Below, piece after piece: positions 34,776-44,774 of a stretch of 64,000 nucleotides of DNA (the first letter of the stretch is position 1; each line of letters begins with the position of its first letter). Source of the DNA: Flavobacterium sp. (lineage in GTDB: Bacteria; Bacteroidota; Bacteroidia; Flavobacteriales; Flavobacteriaceae); the NCBI GenBank assembly GCA_016787805.1, contig JAEUTY010000011.1:22160-86159 (forward strand), given 5' to 3'. The position numbers were made by a program, and so were the translations under genes. The notes under the pieces were generated by a model. That model searched no databases. It was given only the letters and a program-made list of their open reading frames with translations, and was not told the origin of the DNA.

Positions 34776-37700
34776 ATGAAAAAAACATTACTCACAGATA
34801 ATTCCCGTAGCAATGTTATACCAAAAAAAATCTATACATTGCTATTTTTAAGCATGTTATTTTTTTTTAGTAATTCGAATGCACAGGGTACAACTTGCGC
34901 AACAGCGGAAACACTCAACATTAATGGTGCTTGTGATGCAAACTCAATAACTGATGCAACACTTAATAATCCCGCAGCATCAGGATGTGGTATTGGAACA
35001 GTTAGAAGAGAAGGTTGGTACACATTTACAGTCACTGGTGGCCCTCTAAACATAACGATTACAGGCAACGCTGCAAACAACAACCTCGCTTTACAACTTG
35101 TTTCAACAACGAGCAATTGTGCAGGTACATTAGCTCAAATAGCTTGTGCAAATACTACAACCACAAATGGAGCACAAACAGAGACAATCACTCAAAGTTT
35201 GGCCAATGGAACTTATTATTTGAAAGTATTAAACGTTGGAACCAATGCTAATATGACTTTAAACAGCATTTGTGTTACTGCCGCAGGGCTACCTCCTGCA
35301 AATGCAACTTGCGCAACAGCCACCACATTACCTTGTGCTACAACAAACCTAGCTGGCACCACAATTGGAACTACAGGCGCTTCAGCCAATGGAACGGGTT
35401 GTTCAATGTCGGATTATGGAGTTTGGTACACTTTTGTTGGTGATGGACAAGAAACTACTATAAGTTCAACTGCAACATTTGATCATGAAATGTCAATTTC
35501 TAGTGGAAGTTGTGGTGCACAGACCTCAATTTCTTGTAATGACAGCGCATTAAGCGGAGGCACAGAAACTTATACATTTACAACAGTGAGCGCAACAGTA
35601 TATTACGTTTATATCGCTCATTATCTGAATGGCAGTACTACAACAGGAACATTTACTATTTCAAGATCATGTACTCCTGCCTATAATCCTTGCTCTACTA
35701 TTCCGAATATTACTGCTTGTGGCACTACAACAAACCTTACTGTTGCTACTGGAAATGGTCTTTACGGAACTTCAGCATGTGGTTTTACCACACCAGGTCG
35801 AGAATACATCTATACTTTTACTCCTGCAACTACTGGAACCTATACCATACAACAATTGAGTTCATTTGGATATATTGATTATCAATATAAATTGGTTTCT
35901 GGAGGTTGTTCAAGTACAGGCTGGACTTGTATTGACGATATGACTGGAGCCGTGACAAGTCCGAATTTTAGTTTAACAGCAGGAAATCAATATTACATCC
36001 TTTTAGACCCAGAATCAACAACAGGAGGAAATGTGAGTTTTATTATTACTTGTGGTTCATCAGCTCCTGTTAACAGTACTTGTGCTAGCGCCACTACATT
36101 GCCTTGTGGTACAACCAACTTAGCCGGAACAACAGTGGGTACATCGTCAATAGTTCATGGCACTGGATGTAGTATGGGAAATTATGGTGTTTGGTATACA
36201 TTTGTAGGAAATGGATATGACACAACCATAACCTCAACAGCAACTTTTGATCATGAAATGGCTATTGCAAGTGGCAGTTGTGGCAGTTTAGTAAACTTAT
36301 CTTGTAATGATGTAGGTCTTAGCGGGGGAACAGAAACTGCCACTTTCAGCACAGTTCTTGGAACAACCTATTATGTATATATCTCCCATTATTCTAACAG
36401 TAGCACCACAACTGGAACATTCACTATTTCAAGAAGTTGTACAACTTGTTCAGAACCAACTTTAAACCCAGTTAGCAACATAACTTTAACAACCGCAACA
36501 ATTAGCTGGAATGCACCTGCAATTCCTCCAACAAACGGGTACCAATACTTTGTATCAACAAGTAGCGCTACACCAGTTGGTCCAGGAATAGCAACAGGAG
36601 CAACAAGTGTTAACTTAACTGGCTTAGTAGCAAACACAACTTATTATGTCTTTGTAAGAAGTGATTGTGGTGTAAACGGATTAAGTATTTGGACACCATA
36701 CACAATGTTTACTACTGGTTATTGCCCATCCACATCTACGAGTTCATCTTACTATATTAACAATTTCTCAACTGCAGGAGGCTCAAATAACATTGCTAAT
36801 AATGGTTCAGGATATTCTGCAGGAGGTTATGGAAACTTTATTGCACAAACCGTAAGTCAAATTAATTTCGGCAGTGTAACATTTTCGGCGGCTTTCTATG
36901 ATGGGTTTTATACTTATGGTTTTAATATTTGGGTAGACTGGAATGACGATTTTGATTTCAATGATGCAAGTGAATTAGTTTATGCGAGCGGAATATATGT
37001 ACCAAATGCAACGGGCGCTATTACGGTTCCCGGATTTGCAAGTGTTGGAAATCACCGAATGAGAATAGTAGCGAATTATTTATCAACCAACCCATCGCCT
37101 TGTGGATCTATTTCAAGTGGAGAAACTGAAGATTACACTTTTACTGTATTACCTCCATTACCTTGTGCTGACAATCCAATTTCAATAAGTGTAACTGTAA
37201 ATTCTCAAACAGCAGCAACCATCCATTGGATTGAGCCTACTCCTGCTCCTGCAAATGGTTATCAATATTATTTATCAACCTCTAACTCAACACCCGGATT
37301 TTCAGCAGTACCAACAGGTTCTGTCGGAGCTGGATCAACTTCTGTAGCGTTATCTGGTTTAATTTCTGGAACAACCTATTATGTTTGGGTACGTGCAAAT
37401 TGTGGTGGTGGTTTAGGACAAGGAGTTTGGGTTGGGCCAATTAGCTTTGCAACACCAAACTGTGCCTTAGGAAGTGGTTCAGGAACCACATCTCTATCTT
37501 GTCCTGGTGTAGATGCTGGTGGATTGGGGCTATTAGGAGCAGATCACTCACCAATAAATCCATGTACTGCTGCGTCTTGTGTAGATTTAGAAGCCGTTTA
37601 TGCTCCTATTGCTCAATCAACAAGTTATGTTGTTCAGTCAATACCTTACGCACCTCCTTATCAATTCAATTGTTTAAGAAATCCTGTAAGTATTAATGTT

Positions 37701-40127
37701 GATGATGTTTGGTCTACAACGATTAATTTACCTTTCCAATTTTGTTTTTACGGAACCAATCACACACAGTGTTTAATTGGCTCAAATGGTGTGATAACGT
37801 TTGATTTGACCAACAATACTCCAGGAGGTTACAACCCTTGGTCTTTTGCTTCTAATTTACCAAGCACCTCATTGTTTAGAGATACAATTTTTGGAGTATA
37901 CCATGATATAGATCCTAGCAAAGGTGGTGAAGTGGGATGGGAACTAATCACTTTAAATAATGGTTGTCGTGCTTTGGTGGCTGCATGGGATGATATTCCA
38001 ATGTTTTCATCAAGCTGTAATTCCATTCTATACACAGGAATGATTGTATTGTATGAAAATACAAATGTAATTGAAGTATATGTACAAGAGAAAAACGTAT
38101 GTTCGACATGGAACAGTGGAAACGCAATCATAGGAATACAAGACCCAACTGGAACAATAGCATCAGTAGCCCCAAATAGAAATGGTTTAGACCCCGATTG
38201 GACTGTGGCTGGTGAAGCATGGAGATTTGTTCCTAATGGAGCACCTGCAACAACTGTTACGTGGTATGAAGGTCCTTTAGCAATTGGAACGCCTATCGGA
38301 ACAGGTGACACCATTTCTGTTTGTCCTTATCAAACAACAACCTATACAGCACAAGTAACATACACCATTTGTTCTGGGAGAACTATTGAAAAAACAGACC
38401 AAACAACAGTAACCGTGATTGGAAACAAAGTTTGGAACGGGGCAACAAATTCTAATTGGAATGTTGCAAGCAATTGGACACCTGCTGGGGTTCCAACAGC
38501 TGCTGATTGTGTAATCATTCCTAATGTTACCAACGACCCTATTGTTAGTGGAAGCGGATTTAACGGTTTAGGAAAAAATCTAACAGTATTAAGTGGCGGA
38601 TTTTTGACTATTAACGGCACAAACAGCCTTACTATCACAGATTTTGTAAATGTAAATGCTACTGGAAGATTCCTAATAAATGATGATGCAAGTTTGATTC
38701 AAACCAATAGTGTTTCAAACACAGGTAACATCGAATACGAAAGAAACACCAACATTCGTATGTTGGATTACGTATATTGGTCATCTCCTGTTTCTAATTT
38801 CCCATCAAGCTCAGTATCTCCTGGAACTCCAACTAATGTAATTTGGAAATGGAATCCAACTCATAACGGAACCGATTACGGAATATGGGTTAATGGAAAT
38901 GAAAATATGGTAACAGGTAAAGGGTATATTATTCGCGGTCCGAGTAGCTACACTGCAACACCATCAAATTACCTTGCAACATTTATTGGCGTTCCAAATA
39001 ACGGTAACCTCTCAACTCTTATAACAAGAGGAACACGAACTAGTTCTTATCCGTCACCAGGAGGAACAGCCACCGCAGAAGATGACAACTGGAATTTACT
39101 TGGAAATCCTTATCCTTCAGCGATAGATGCAAATTCGTTTTTAAGCGCCAACACCAACCTTGATGGAAACATTCGTCTTTGGACGCATGGTCAGCCTATA
39201 AGTAATACCAACTCAGATCCTTTTTATGGAGATTATGTTTACAATTATTCTGTAAATGATTACATAAGCTACAATTCTTTAGGTTCAACACCTCCAGGTT
39301 TCTTAGGTAAAATTGGTGCTGGACAAGCCTTTTTTGTTCAAATGAATCATAGCTCACCTACACCATCTGCTGTGGCCTTCAACAATACTATGAGAAATAG
39401 CACTTACAGTAACAGTCAGTTCTACAGAACAACATCAACCGACTCAGATGATGATAAGAGCAGAATTTGGTTAAACATTTCAAATAGTAACAATGCAACA
39501 TCAACAACACTAGTTGGATATGCTAATGGCGCAACTTATCAAAGAGACCGAATGTTTGATGCTTTCTATAAACCAAGTAATATTATGGAGATCTATTCAT
39601 ATATAGAAGATAAACCGATGATAATAAACGGAAGACCGCTTCCTTTTGATGAAAATGACATGATACCTATTGGAATAACTACTCCTTTAGCTGGAACTTA
39701 TTCTATTGGAATTTTAGATGCTGATGGTTTATTTGAAAATCCAAATCAAATGATTTATTTAAAAGATAATTATCTCGAAACTATTCATGATTTAAGATTA
39801 TCTCCCTATACTTTTACCTCTGAATCAGGGAATTGCGGAAATCGTTTTATTTTAAGGTATACAAATGGTACTTTAAACAATACTAATTACGAGTTTTTAA
39901 ATAATTCAATAACTGTTGTATCCAACCAGAACATTGAATTGCTTTCCGTAACAGAGAGAATAGACAACATTATAGTATACGATCTTTTAGGCAGAAAATT
40001 AGCCGAATATAAAAATGTAAATTCAAATTCTTTTACAATTAAAAATTTGATTAAAAACAACTCTACTTTGATGCTTGAAATTAAAACAGAAAAAGGAAAC
40101 AAAGTCAATAGAAAAGTTATTTTTTAA
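34776..40127 (+). CDS. Very large multidomain T9SS surface protein
   Basis: 1783 residues with a long signal peptide (~36). Domain order: four Cys-paired beta-sandwich modules of PPC-like type (~38-165, 178-300, 302-430, 432-552), a fibronectin III module (~555-645), a GEVED module (~650-795, WVDWNDDFDFNDASE ... GETEDYTF), a second fibronectin III (~800-890), a Cys-rich module (~895-1150), an Ig-like part and a T9SS C-terminal domain (IIVYDLLGRKLAEYKN ... GNKVNRKVIF). Modules 2 and 4 are strikingly alike (YGVWYTFVG, TATFDHEM, TTTGTFTISRSC in both), evidence of internal duplication. Probably a surface adhesin. Own promoter and terminator. Confidence 0.88.
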   Translation: MKKTLLTDNSRSNVIPKKIYTLLFLSMLFFFSNSNAQGTTCATAETLNINGACDANSITDATLNNPAASGCGIGTVRREGWYTFTVTGGPLNITITGNAANNNLALQLVSTTSNCAGTLAQIACANTTTTNGAQTETITQSLANGTYYLKVLNVGTNANMTLNSICVTAAGLPPANATCATATTLPCATTNLAGTTIGTTGASANGTGCSMSDYGVWYTFVGDGQETTISSTATFDHEMSISSGSCGAQTSISCNDSALSGGTETYTFTTVSATVYYVYIAHYLNGSTTTGTFTISRSCTPAYNPCSTIPNITACGTTTNLTVATGNGLYGTSACGFTTPGREYIYTFTPATTGTYTIQQLSSFGYIDYQYKLVSGGCSSTGWTCIDDMTGAVTSPNFSLTAGNQYYILLDPESTTGGNVSFIITCGSSAPVNSTCASATTLPCGTTNLAGTTVGTSSIVHGTGCSMGNYGVWYTFVGNGYDTTITSTATFDHEMAIASGSCGSLVNLSCNDVGLSGGTETATFSTVLGTTYYVYISHYSNSSTTTGTFTISRSCTTCSEPTLNPVSNITLTTATISWNAPAIPPTNGYQYFVSTSSATPVGPGIATGATSVNLTGLVANTTYYVFVRSDCGVNGLSIWTPYTMFTTGYCPSTSTSSSYYINNFSTAGGSNNIANNGSGYSAGGYGNFIAQTVSQINFGSVTFSAAFYDGFYTYGFNIWVDWNDDFDFNDASELVYASGIYVPNATGAITVPGFASVGNHRMRIVANYLSTNPSPCGSISSGETEDYTFTVLPPLPCADNPISISVTVNSQTAATIHWIEPTPAPANGYQYYLSTSNSTPGFSAVPTGSVGAGSTSVALSGLISGTTYYVWVRANCGGGLGQGVWVGPISFATPNCALGSGSGTTSLSCPGVDAGGLGLLGADHSPINPCTAASCVDLEAVYAPIAQSTSYVVQSIPYAPPYQFNCLRNPVSINVDDVWSTTINLPFQFCFYGTNHTQCLIGSNGVITFDLTNNTPGGYNPWSFASNLPSTSLFRDTIFGVYHDIDPSKGGEVGWELITLNNGCRALVAAWDDIPMFSSSCNSILYTGMIVLYENTNVIEVYVQEKNVCSTWNSGNAIIGIQDPTGTIASVAPNRNGLDPDWTVAGEAWRFVPNGAPATTVTWYEGPLAIGTPIGTGDTISVCPYQTTTYTAQVTYTICSGRTIEKTDQTTVTVIGNKVWNGATNSNWNVASNWTPAGVPTAADCVIIPNVTNDPIVSGSGFNGLGKNLTVLSGGFLTINGTNSLTITDFVNVNATGRFLINDDASLIQTNSVSNTGNIEYERNTNIRMLDYVYWSSPVSNFPSSSVSPGTPTNVIWKWNPTHNGTDYGIWVNGNENMVTGKGYIIRGPSSYTATPSNYLATFIGVPNNGNLSTLITRGTRTSSYPSPGGTATAEDDNWNLLGNPYPSAIDANSFLSANTNLDGNIRLWTHGQPISNTNSDPFYGDYVYNYSVNDYISYNSLGSTPPGFLGKIGAGQAFFVQMNHSSPTPSAVAFNNTMRNSTYSNSQFYRTTSTDSDDDKSRIWLNISNSNNATSTTLVGYANGATYQRDRMFDAFYKPSNIMEIYSYIEDKPMIINGRPLPFDENDMIPIGITTPLAGTYSIGILDADGLFENPNQMIYLKDNYLETIHDLRLSPYTFTSESGNCGNRFILRYTNGTLNNTNYEFLNNSITVVSNQNIELLSVTERIDNIIVYDLLGRKLAEYKNVNSNSFTIKNLIKNNSTLMLEIKTEKGNKVNRKVIF

Positions 40128-40148
40128 ATCATTAACTCCTTAACCAAC

Positions 40149-40182
40149 AAAGCCTTTACTTAAAAAAGTAGAGGCTTTTTTT
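40149..40182 (+). terminator. Rho-independent terminator
   Basis: AAAGCCTTTACTT pairs with AAGTAGAGGCTTT (one T-G pair), then a T run. Ends the large T9SS gene. Confidence 0.85.
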
Positions 40183-40252
40183 ATTTTTCAAGCTTTTAAT
40201 CGATTAATTAAGCTCGTCAACGACAAAAAAAACAACCATAAATTAAGGTACT

Positions 40253-40260
40253 TAAATTTG
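40253..40260 (+). promoter_or_regulatory. Candidate -7 element (TAAATTTG)
   Basis: TAAATTTG, 38 bp before the ATG at 40298; no -33 TTTG seen. Confidence 0.4.
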
Positions 40261-40297
40261 TATTAGAGTCTATTCTTTTCACTTAAATTCAACAAAC

Positions 40298-42106
40298 ATG
40301 AAAAAAGAATTATTATTAATCGTTTTTATACTCTTTTTTATAAAAACCACAAATGCTCAGATAGGAATTGGAACAACGTCTCCAACCTCAACACTTGATG
40401 TAGTTGCTAGCAATCCAACTGGAACTTCAACCAATGTCGATGGAATTTTGATACCAAGGGTTACAAGACAGAGAGCGCAAAGTATGACTGGTATCCCAAC
40501 ATCAACCATGATTTATGTTGACGATGTGACATCAGGTACCGCAACTGGTTTAACAGTCAATGTTACTTCTGTTGGGTTTTATTTTTTTAATGGAACCATT
40601 TGGGAAAAAATTTCTACAGGATTAAATACTAATTGGTCATTAACTGGAAATAACGGCACAACTCCTGGAACCAATTTTATTGGCACAACCGACATTTCCG
40701 ATATCAGAATAAAAACAAACAGCATAGACCGTTGGAATATTTCAAATGCCAATGGAGGTCAATTACAATCTTATTCATTAGGCACAGCTGCTCTTCCCAC
40801 CTATTCATTTCAAAACGACACTAATACAGGAATGTACAGTTCAGGAGCTGACAACTTAGCCTTCTCAACATTTGGAACACAACGAATGACAATTGGTAGC
40901 AATGGCAATGTAGGAATAAACATTGCTCCTTCTACCTATAAGCTAGACGTTAGTAGTGCAACAGGAGATGCCATTTTTGGGCATTCCAATAATGTTGGCG
41001 GTATTCTAGGTTATGAAACCAATTTTTCATTTGGAGTAGCACCGCAAACTATTAGTGGAACTGGAGTTTATGCAAATAATCCCGCCGCTGGATATACTAG
41101 TATATTTGCGCAATCAACTGGTGCTGCAACTGTAGCTGCTAACATAAGCTATTCTAATGTTTGGATGGCCAATTACAATTACGTTGATAATGCTTCTGCT
41201 ACAACAAATCCATCGGTTAGTTATAATCAACTCAACAATACTAGCACCACTTTAGGCGGAACCCAAATTGCTGTTCGTGGTTTCAATAACCGAGCTACAA
41301 CTACCGGAAACCCAGGATATTCAGTTGGTGTTCAAGGATTAGCTAATTCGCAATTCCAAGACTCCTATGGCATACAAGGTCTTTCATATTCAGATGCTGG
41401 AATAAGTACAGGAGGCTATTTCTCTGGAAACAATTACGTTGGAACAAGCATAGCTTATAGTTATGTTGGTGGCTGGATTAATGGAGCCACAGCTCGTAAA
41501 ATTGTGGGCACAGGAACTGTATCTGAAATTATACCGACCGAGAATCATGGAAGGGTTACATTAACTTGTCCTGAATCACCCGAGTATTGGTACCAAGATT
41601 ATGGAACTGTTGAAATGATTAACGGGAAAGCTACAATTATGGTAGACGAAATACTAGCAGATATTATTGTGGTTGATGAGGAAAATCCTCTTAGAGTTAT
41701 TTGCACGCCAATTGGAATGCCTTATTTTAATGGTGTTACAATTATGAGTCAAACATCGAATTCTGTTGAAATTTTAGAACTCAACGGTGGAACTCATTCT
41801 GGAAAATTACAATACCAATTGGTGGCTAAACCCAAAACAAATTTTGGAGAAGGCAGGTTTCCGCAAGCACCTGGACCAGGCTATTTGAAAGCGGATAAGG
41901 AACCAAGCATTGCAAAGGCAAAAAACCAACCTAACGACGGTAGAGCAATTTTCAAATGGCCATCTGACCACATTGTGTACAAATACAACCCTGAAGATTA
42001 TGTTTCAGTAGGTGATGTTATTCCAGCTGGGCCTAATGCGGGTAAAATTAAGCTTGGTAATGGAAAATATGGCACTGCTGTTCCAGTAGAAAAACCAAAA
42101 CAATAA
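40298..42106 (+). CDS. Exported fibre-like protein, C-terminus unlike S74
   Basis: 602 residues; signal peptide MKKELLLIVFILFFIKTTNAQ. The N-terminal ~100 residues (IGIGTTSPTSTLDVVASN ... TNVDGILIPRVT) match the N-terminus of the fibre at 48754-52113. The middle has tail-fibre-like repeats (TGMYSSGADNLAFSTFGTQRMTIGSNGNVGIN). The last ~190 residues form a different domain (GRVTLTCPESPEYWYQDYGTVEMINGKA, then a Pro-rich tail KAKNQPNDGRAIFKWPSD). No T9SS sorting domain and no S74 chaperone. Likely a surface or secreted fibre; the C-terminal domain is one I do not recognise. Confidence 0.75.
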   Translation: MKKELLLIVFILFFIKTTNAQIGIGTTSPTSTLDVVASNPTGTSTNVDGILIPRVTRQRAQSMTGIPTSTMIYVDDVTSGTATGLTVNVTSVGFYFFNGTIWEKISTGLNTNWSLTGNNGTTPGTNFIGTTDISDIRIKTNSIDRWNISNANGGQLQSYSLGTAALPTYSFQNDTNTGMYSSGADNLAFSTFGTQRMTIGSNGNVGINIAPSTYKLDVSSATGDAIFGHSNNVGGILGYETNFSFGVAPQTISGTGVYANNPAAGYTSIFAQSTGAATVAANISYSNVWMANYNYVDNASATTNPSVSYNQLNNTSTTLGGTQIAVRGFNNRATTTGNPGYSVGVQGLANSQFQDSYGIQGLSYSDAGISTGGYFSGNNYVGTSIAYSYVGGWINGATARKIVGTGTVSEIIPTENHGRVTLTCPESPEYWYQDYGTVEMINGKATIMVDEILADIIVVDEENPLRVICTPIGMPYFNGVTIMSQTSNSVEILELNGGTHSGKLQYQLVAKPKTNFGEGRFPQAPGPGYLKADKEPSIAKAKNQPNDGRAIFKWPSDHIVYKYNPEDYVSVGDVIPAGPNAGKIKLGNGKYGTAVPVEKPKQ

Positions 42107-42121
42107 AAAAATCACTATCAT

Positions 42122-42154
42122 AAAAAACCTTCACTAAAAATTGAAGGTTTTTTT
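42122..42154. terminator. Bidirectional terminator
   Basis: AAAAAACCTTCA and TGAAGGTTTTTT flank a 8-nt loop. Lies between the stops of two convergent genes. Confidence 0.9.
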
Positions 42155-42162
42155 GGTGTTTT

Positions 42163-43977
42163 CTAAATTTCTTTTAGAAACGAAGTCAAATTTTGGTCTT
42201 TTTCTAAATTGAGTTTTTTTCGAATAATGGCTCTGTAGTTGTTGATTGCTTTTTCAGAAATATTCAACTGACTTGAAATTTGTTTGGTATTCAAATTCAA
42301 CCGAAGATAAGTTGCAATTTGTATTTCTTTATCATTCAAATCAGGGAAACTGTTTTTTAAATTAAATAAAAATGATGCCTGAGAATCTTTAATTTGTGAG
42401 TTCAATTGCACTTTCTCATTATTGAGATCAATTGAATCATTAATCATTAATTGCAATTCCTTTATTTCATCTAAAATAGCCGAATCTGTACTCGCACTTT
42501 TTACAGTTGTTAATTTCTTTTTAAAATTAGATAATAACTTGTTTTGCTCTTGAATTTGAAGGGCAAACTCGGTTACTTGGCGATTTTTAAACTCAACTTC
42601 CTTATTCAAATTTTCTTCTTTAAGCCTACTGATTTCTTCTAAGTATTTCTCGTTACGCTTCTTTATTTTAATGGTTTTGTGCTGACGAATGACAAAATAA
42701 CTCAAACCTACAATTAATAATACTAACAATGCATAACGGTATTTCGATTGTGTCGATTTGATTTGCAACAACTCTAACTCTTGTTGGTATTGCGAAATGT
42801 CATACTTAATTTGCAATTCTTCAGTTTCACGCTTTTTTTCTTTTACAGCAATTGCTTCATTTATGGCAATGTGCTCTTTAAAATTACTCAAAGCTAAATC
42901 CGATTGATTTATTTTTTCATAAGTTTTAGATAAATTCAAATAGCCTTTTGCTTTAAGCTTGTCTTCTTCAATGGCTGTAGCATGTTGAACTACTTCTTGA
43001 TAGTTAGCAATAGCTTTTGCATAATTATTTTCTTTAAAACTCAAATCACCCAACACCAACAAAACCTCACTCAACAATAATTGATCTTTGGTTTTTTGAG
43101 CGTATTGATAACACAATTGCGCGTACTTTTCTGATTCAACAACAGCATTTAAATGCGCATACGTTTCGGCAATATTCAAGTCTAAAATCGCGTTCAAATG
43201 ATCGTTTTTGATGATTCTAACCCTATCTTTTGCATCAAAAAAAATCCTCAATGCTTCAGTATACTGACCATCTTCTAGCAAAATCGCTCCTAAATTATTA
43301 GACGCTATCAAAATGTGGTAATTCCGCTTTTTTTGCTTACTCAATTCCATTGCCTTTTGGTAATAATCAATGGCTTTCTTAATGTTTTTTTGTTTGGTAT
43401 TAACAAAAGCAAGCGCTGAATAACCTTCAATTAATTGATTGACATTCTCCTGTTTTTTGGCCAACTCAAATCCATCAATGGCATATTTCTGAGCGCTTCT
43501 ATTATCGTTGATACTCAAATAAAAAGCACTCAAATAATAGTACAAAGTTGCCCTTTCCGATTCGTCAATATCAGCTTCTGCTTCATTCAAATAATGCAAA
43601 GCCAATTTCTTCTGATTGATTTGAAAGTAACTGTGTCCTAAAAACTTCTTGCAACTGGCAGCTTTTGCTTTTTGGTCCTGACGTTCATAAAATACAATTG
43701 CTTTTTTAGCCAAAGGAACAACTTCTTGGTAATTACCTCGTAGCATTAATAATCGAATTTTTCTATATAAAAATTCCGATTCTAAAGAGGATTCCGAAGA
43801 CCAATTTGCCGTTTTTTCTATCTGATTCAAATACAACGAAGCACTATCAACCATAACATTACCTTTCAAAAAAGAATCAACTTTGACTAATTTTTGCTGG
43901 ATCTGTTTATCGCTAAGTTGAGCAAAAACAAAACTACTGAGAAGAAGCAACAGCAATAAATACAATTTGTTTTTCAT
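42163..43977 (-). CDS. TPR sensor with membrane helix and LuxR-type HTH
   Basis: 604 residues. Signal/first helix MKNKLYLLLLLLLSSFVFAQ, then about eight TPR repeats (to ~380; e.g. AIDYYQKAMELSKQKKRNYH), a membrane helix at ~412-430 (YALLVLLIVGLSYFVIRQ), a long coiled coil (~435-520) and a C-terminal helix-turn-helix resembling LuxR/GerE (FPDLNDKEIQIATYLRLNLNTKQISSQLNISEKAINNYRAIIRKKL). This Bacteroidota design places periplasmic TPRs and cytoplasmic DNA binding in one protein, a one-component membrane regulator. Targets not known; no obvious site identified near it. Confidence 0.85.
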   Translation of the reverse strand: MKNKLYLLLLLLLSSFVFAQLSDKQIQQKLVKVDSFLKGNVMVDSASLYLNQIEKTANWSSESSLESEFLYRKIRLLMLRGNYQEVVPLAKKAIVFYERQDQKAKAASCKKFLGHSYFQINQKKLALHYLNEAEADIDESERATLYYYLSAFYLSINDNRSAQKYAIDGFELAKKQENVNQLIEGYSALAFVNTKQKNIKKAIDYYQKAMELSKQKKRNYHILIASNNLGAILLEDGQYTEALRIFFDAKDRVRIIKNDHLNAILDLNIAETYAHLNAVVESEKYAQLCYQYAQKTKDQLLLSEVLLVLGDLSFKENNYAKAIANYQEVVQHATAIEEDKLKAKGYLNLSKTYEKINQSDLALSNFKEHIAINEAIAVKEKKRETEELQIKYDISQYQQELELLQIKSTQSKYRYALLVLLIVGLSYFVIRQHKTIKIKKRNEKYLEEISRLKEENLNKEVEFKNRQVTEFALQIQEQNKLLSNFKKKLTTVKSASTDSAILDEIKELQLMINDSIDLNNEKVQLNSQIKDSQASFLFNLKNSFPDLNDKEIQIATYLRLNLNTKQISSQLNISEKAINNYRAIIRKKLNLEKDQNLTSFLKEI

Positions 43978-44021
43978 CAGACAACTTCAATTATTTTATC
44001 CAAAGATACACATTGACACTA

Positions 44022-44357
44022 TTATTTTTCAGACAAAAAGGATAAAAAACACCAAAAAGAACGCTCTTTTAAATAGTCAAAATCTTTTTCATTAGCGTAC
44101 GCTTCACGCTCAAACGATATGTTGTAATACGCTTTCTTACGGTTTTTATACTGTAGCAATCGTATCCCAAACTCAATTCCGTACCAAATATAAAACGGCA
44201 CAACCAACAATTCTAATTGTTGCCGCAAATGAATGCGCTCATGATTGATAAACACCTTGTTGAGCTTATCACTCTTACTAGCAATAAAAACAAACGGAAA
44301 AAAAGTCAAGCCCCTAAATCCGCGCGGTGTTAAATATTTAAAAACGATTAATATCAT
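44022..44357 (-). CDS. Small protein with HExxH motif (possible mini-gluzincin)
   Basis: 111 residues from the ATG at 44357; an ATG three codons upstream is equally possible. It contains HERIH (H39, E40, H43), an HExxH zinc-peptidase motif, and 41 residues later SFEREAYANE, where a Glu in an E-A-Y-A helix could be the third zinc ligand as in gluzincins. A hydrophobic helix (LLVVPFYIWYGIEFGIRLL) lies between. Short compared with known peptidases, so activity is uncertain. Divergent from the DUF5522 gene, with 28 bp between the starts. Confidence 0.65.
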   Translation of the reverse strand: MILIVFKYLTPRGFRGLTFFPFVFIASKSDKLNKVFINHERIHLRQQLELLVVPFYIWYGIEFGIRLLQYKNRKKAYYNISFEREAYANEKDFDYLKERSFWCFLSFLSEK

Positions 44358-44385
44358 GTCGGGCAAAGTTGCTAATTTTACGCTT

Positions 44386-44565
44386 ATGAATGAAAAAATT
44401 GACCCAAATAATTTAATCGAAGGTGAAGATTACTACCTCACACCCGAAGGTTACCGCTGTTTTACCGAAAAATACCACCTCAAACGTGGCTATTGCTGCA
44501 AAAGTGGATGCCGACATTGCCCTTACGGCTTTGATAAAAAAACAGGTGATATCAAAAAGAAGTAA
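44386..44565 (+). CDS. DUF5522-like small Cys protein
   Basis: 59 residues from the ATG at 44386 (MNEKIDPNNLIEGEDYYLTPEGYRCF). The C-terminal half carries YCCKSGCRHCPYGF, with four Cys and a His that could bind a metal. The family is widespread in Bacteria and Eukaryota as a short conserved protein of unknown role. Longer in-frame upstream starts run through the coding region of the opposite gene and are rejected. Confidence 0.8.
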   Translation: MNEKIDPNNLIEGEDYYLTPEGYRCFTEKYHLKRGYCCKSGCRHCPYGFDKKTGDIKKK

Positions 44566-44574
44566 TTTTACTAA

Positions 44575-44713
44575 GGCGTTCCCCCGATGGATAAAAACAA
44601 ATTTGCAAAATGTAGTTTTTACCAATCGGGGTCGGGCTTTCGCACTCGCTTTTTTGCTCCATGTATATTACGCAAAAAGAGCTCAAACAATTGCTCTATC
44701 CCTAACGCAGTCA
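44575..44713. repeat. Dispersed palindromic element with two stem-loops
   Basis: First stem CCCCGAT (44582-44588)/ATCGGGG (44625-44631), continued by TAAAAAC/GTTTTTA. It runs into GGTCGGGCTTTCG and ends CTATCCCTAACGC (44695-44707), with GCGTT at 44576-44580 able to pair with AACGC at the end. The words GGGTCGGGCT and CTATCCCTAACGC are ends of a repeat I recall from Flavobacterium genomes. Confidence 0.55.
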
Positions 44714-44774
44714 GTAGTGCTACAGAAAATTAGAATTAAATTAAAAAACTCTGTAACTTTACCACTCTAATTTT

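Noticed and set aside
36389-36637. Minus-strand frames inside the large T9SS gene
   Set aside because: Shadow frames of a Thr/Asn-rich gene with no independent start signals.
44423-44770. Plus-strand open frame of 115 codons
   Set aside because: It overlaps the DUF5522 gene out of frame and continues through the palindromic element.
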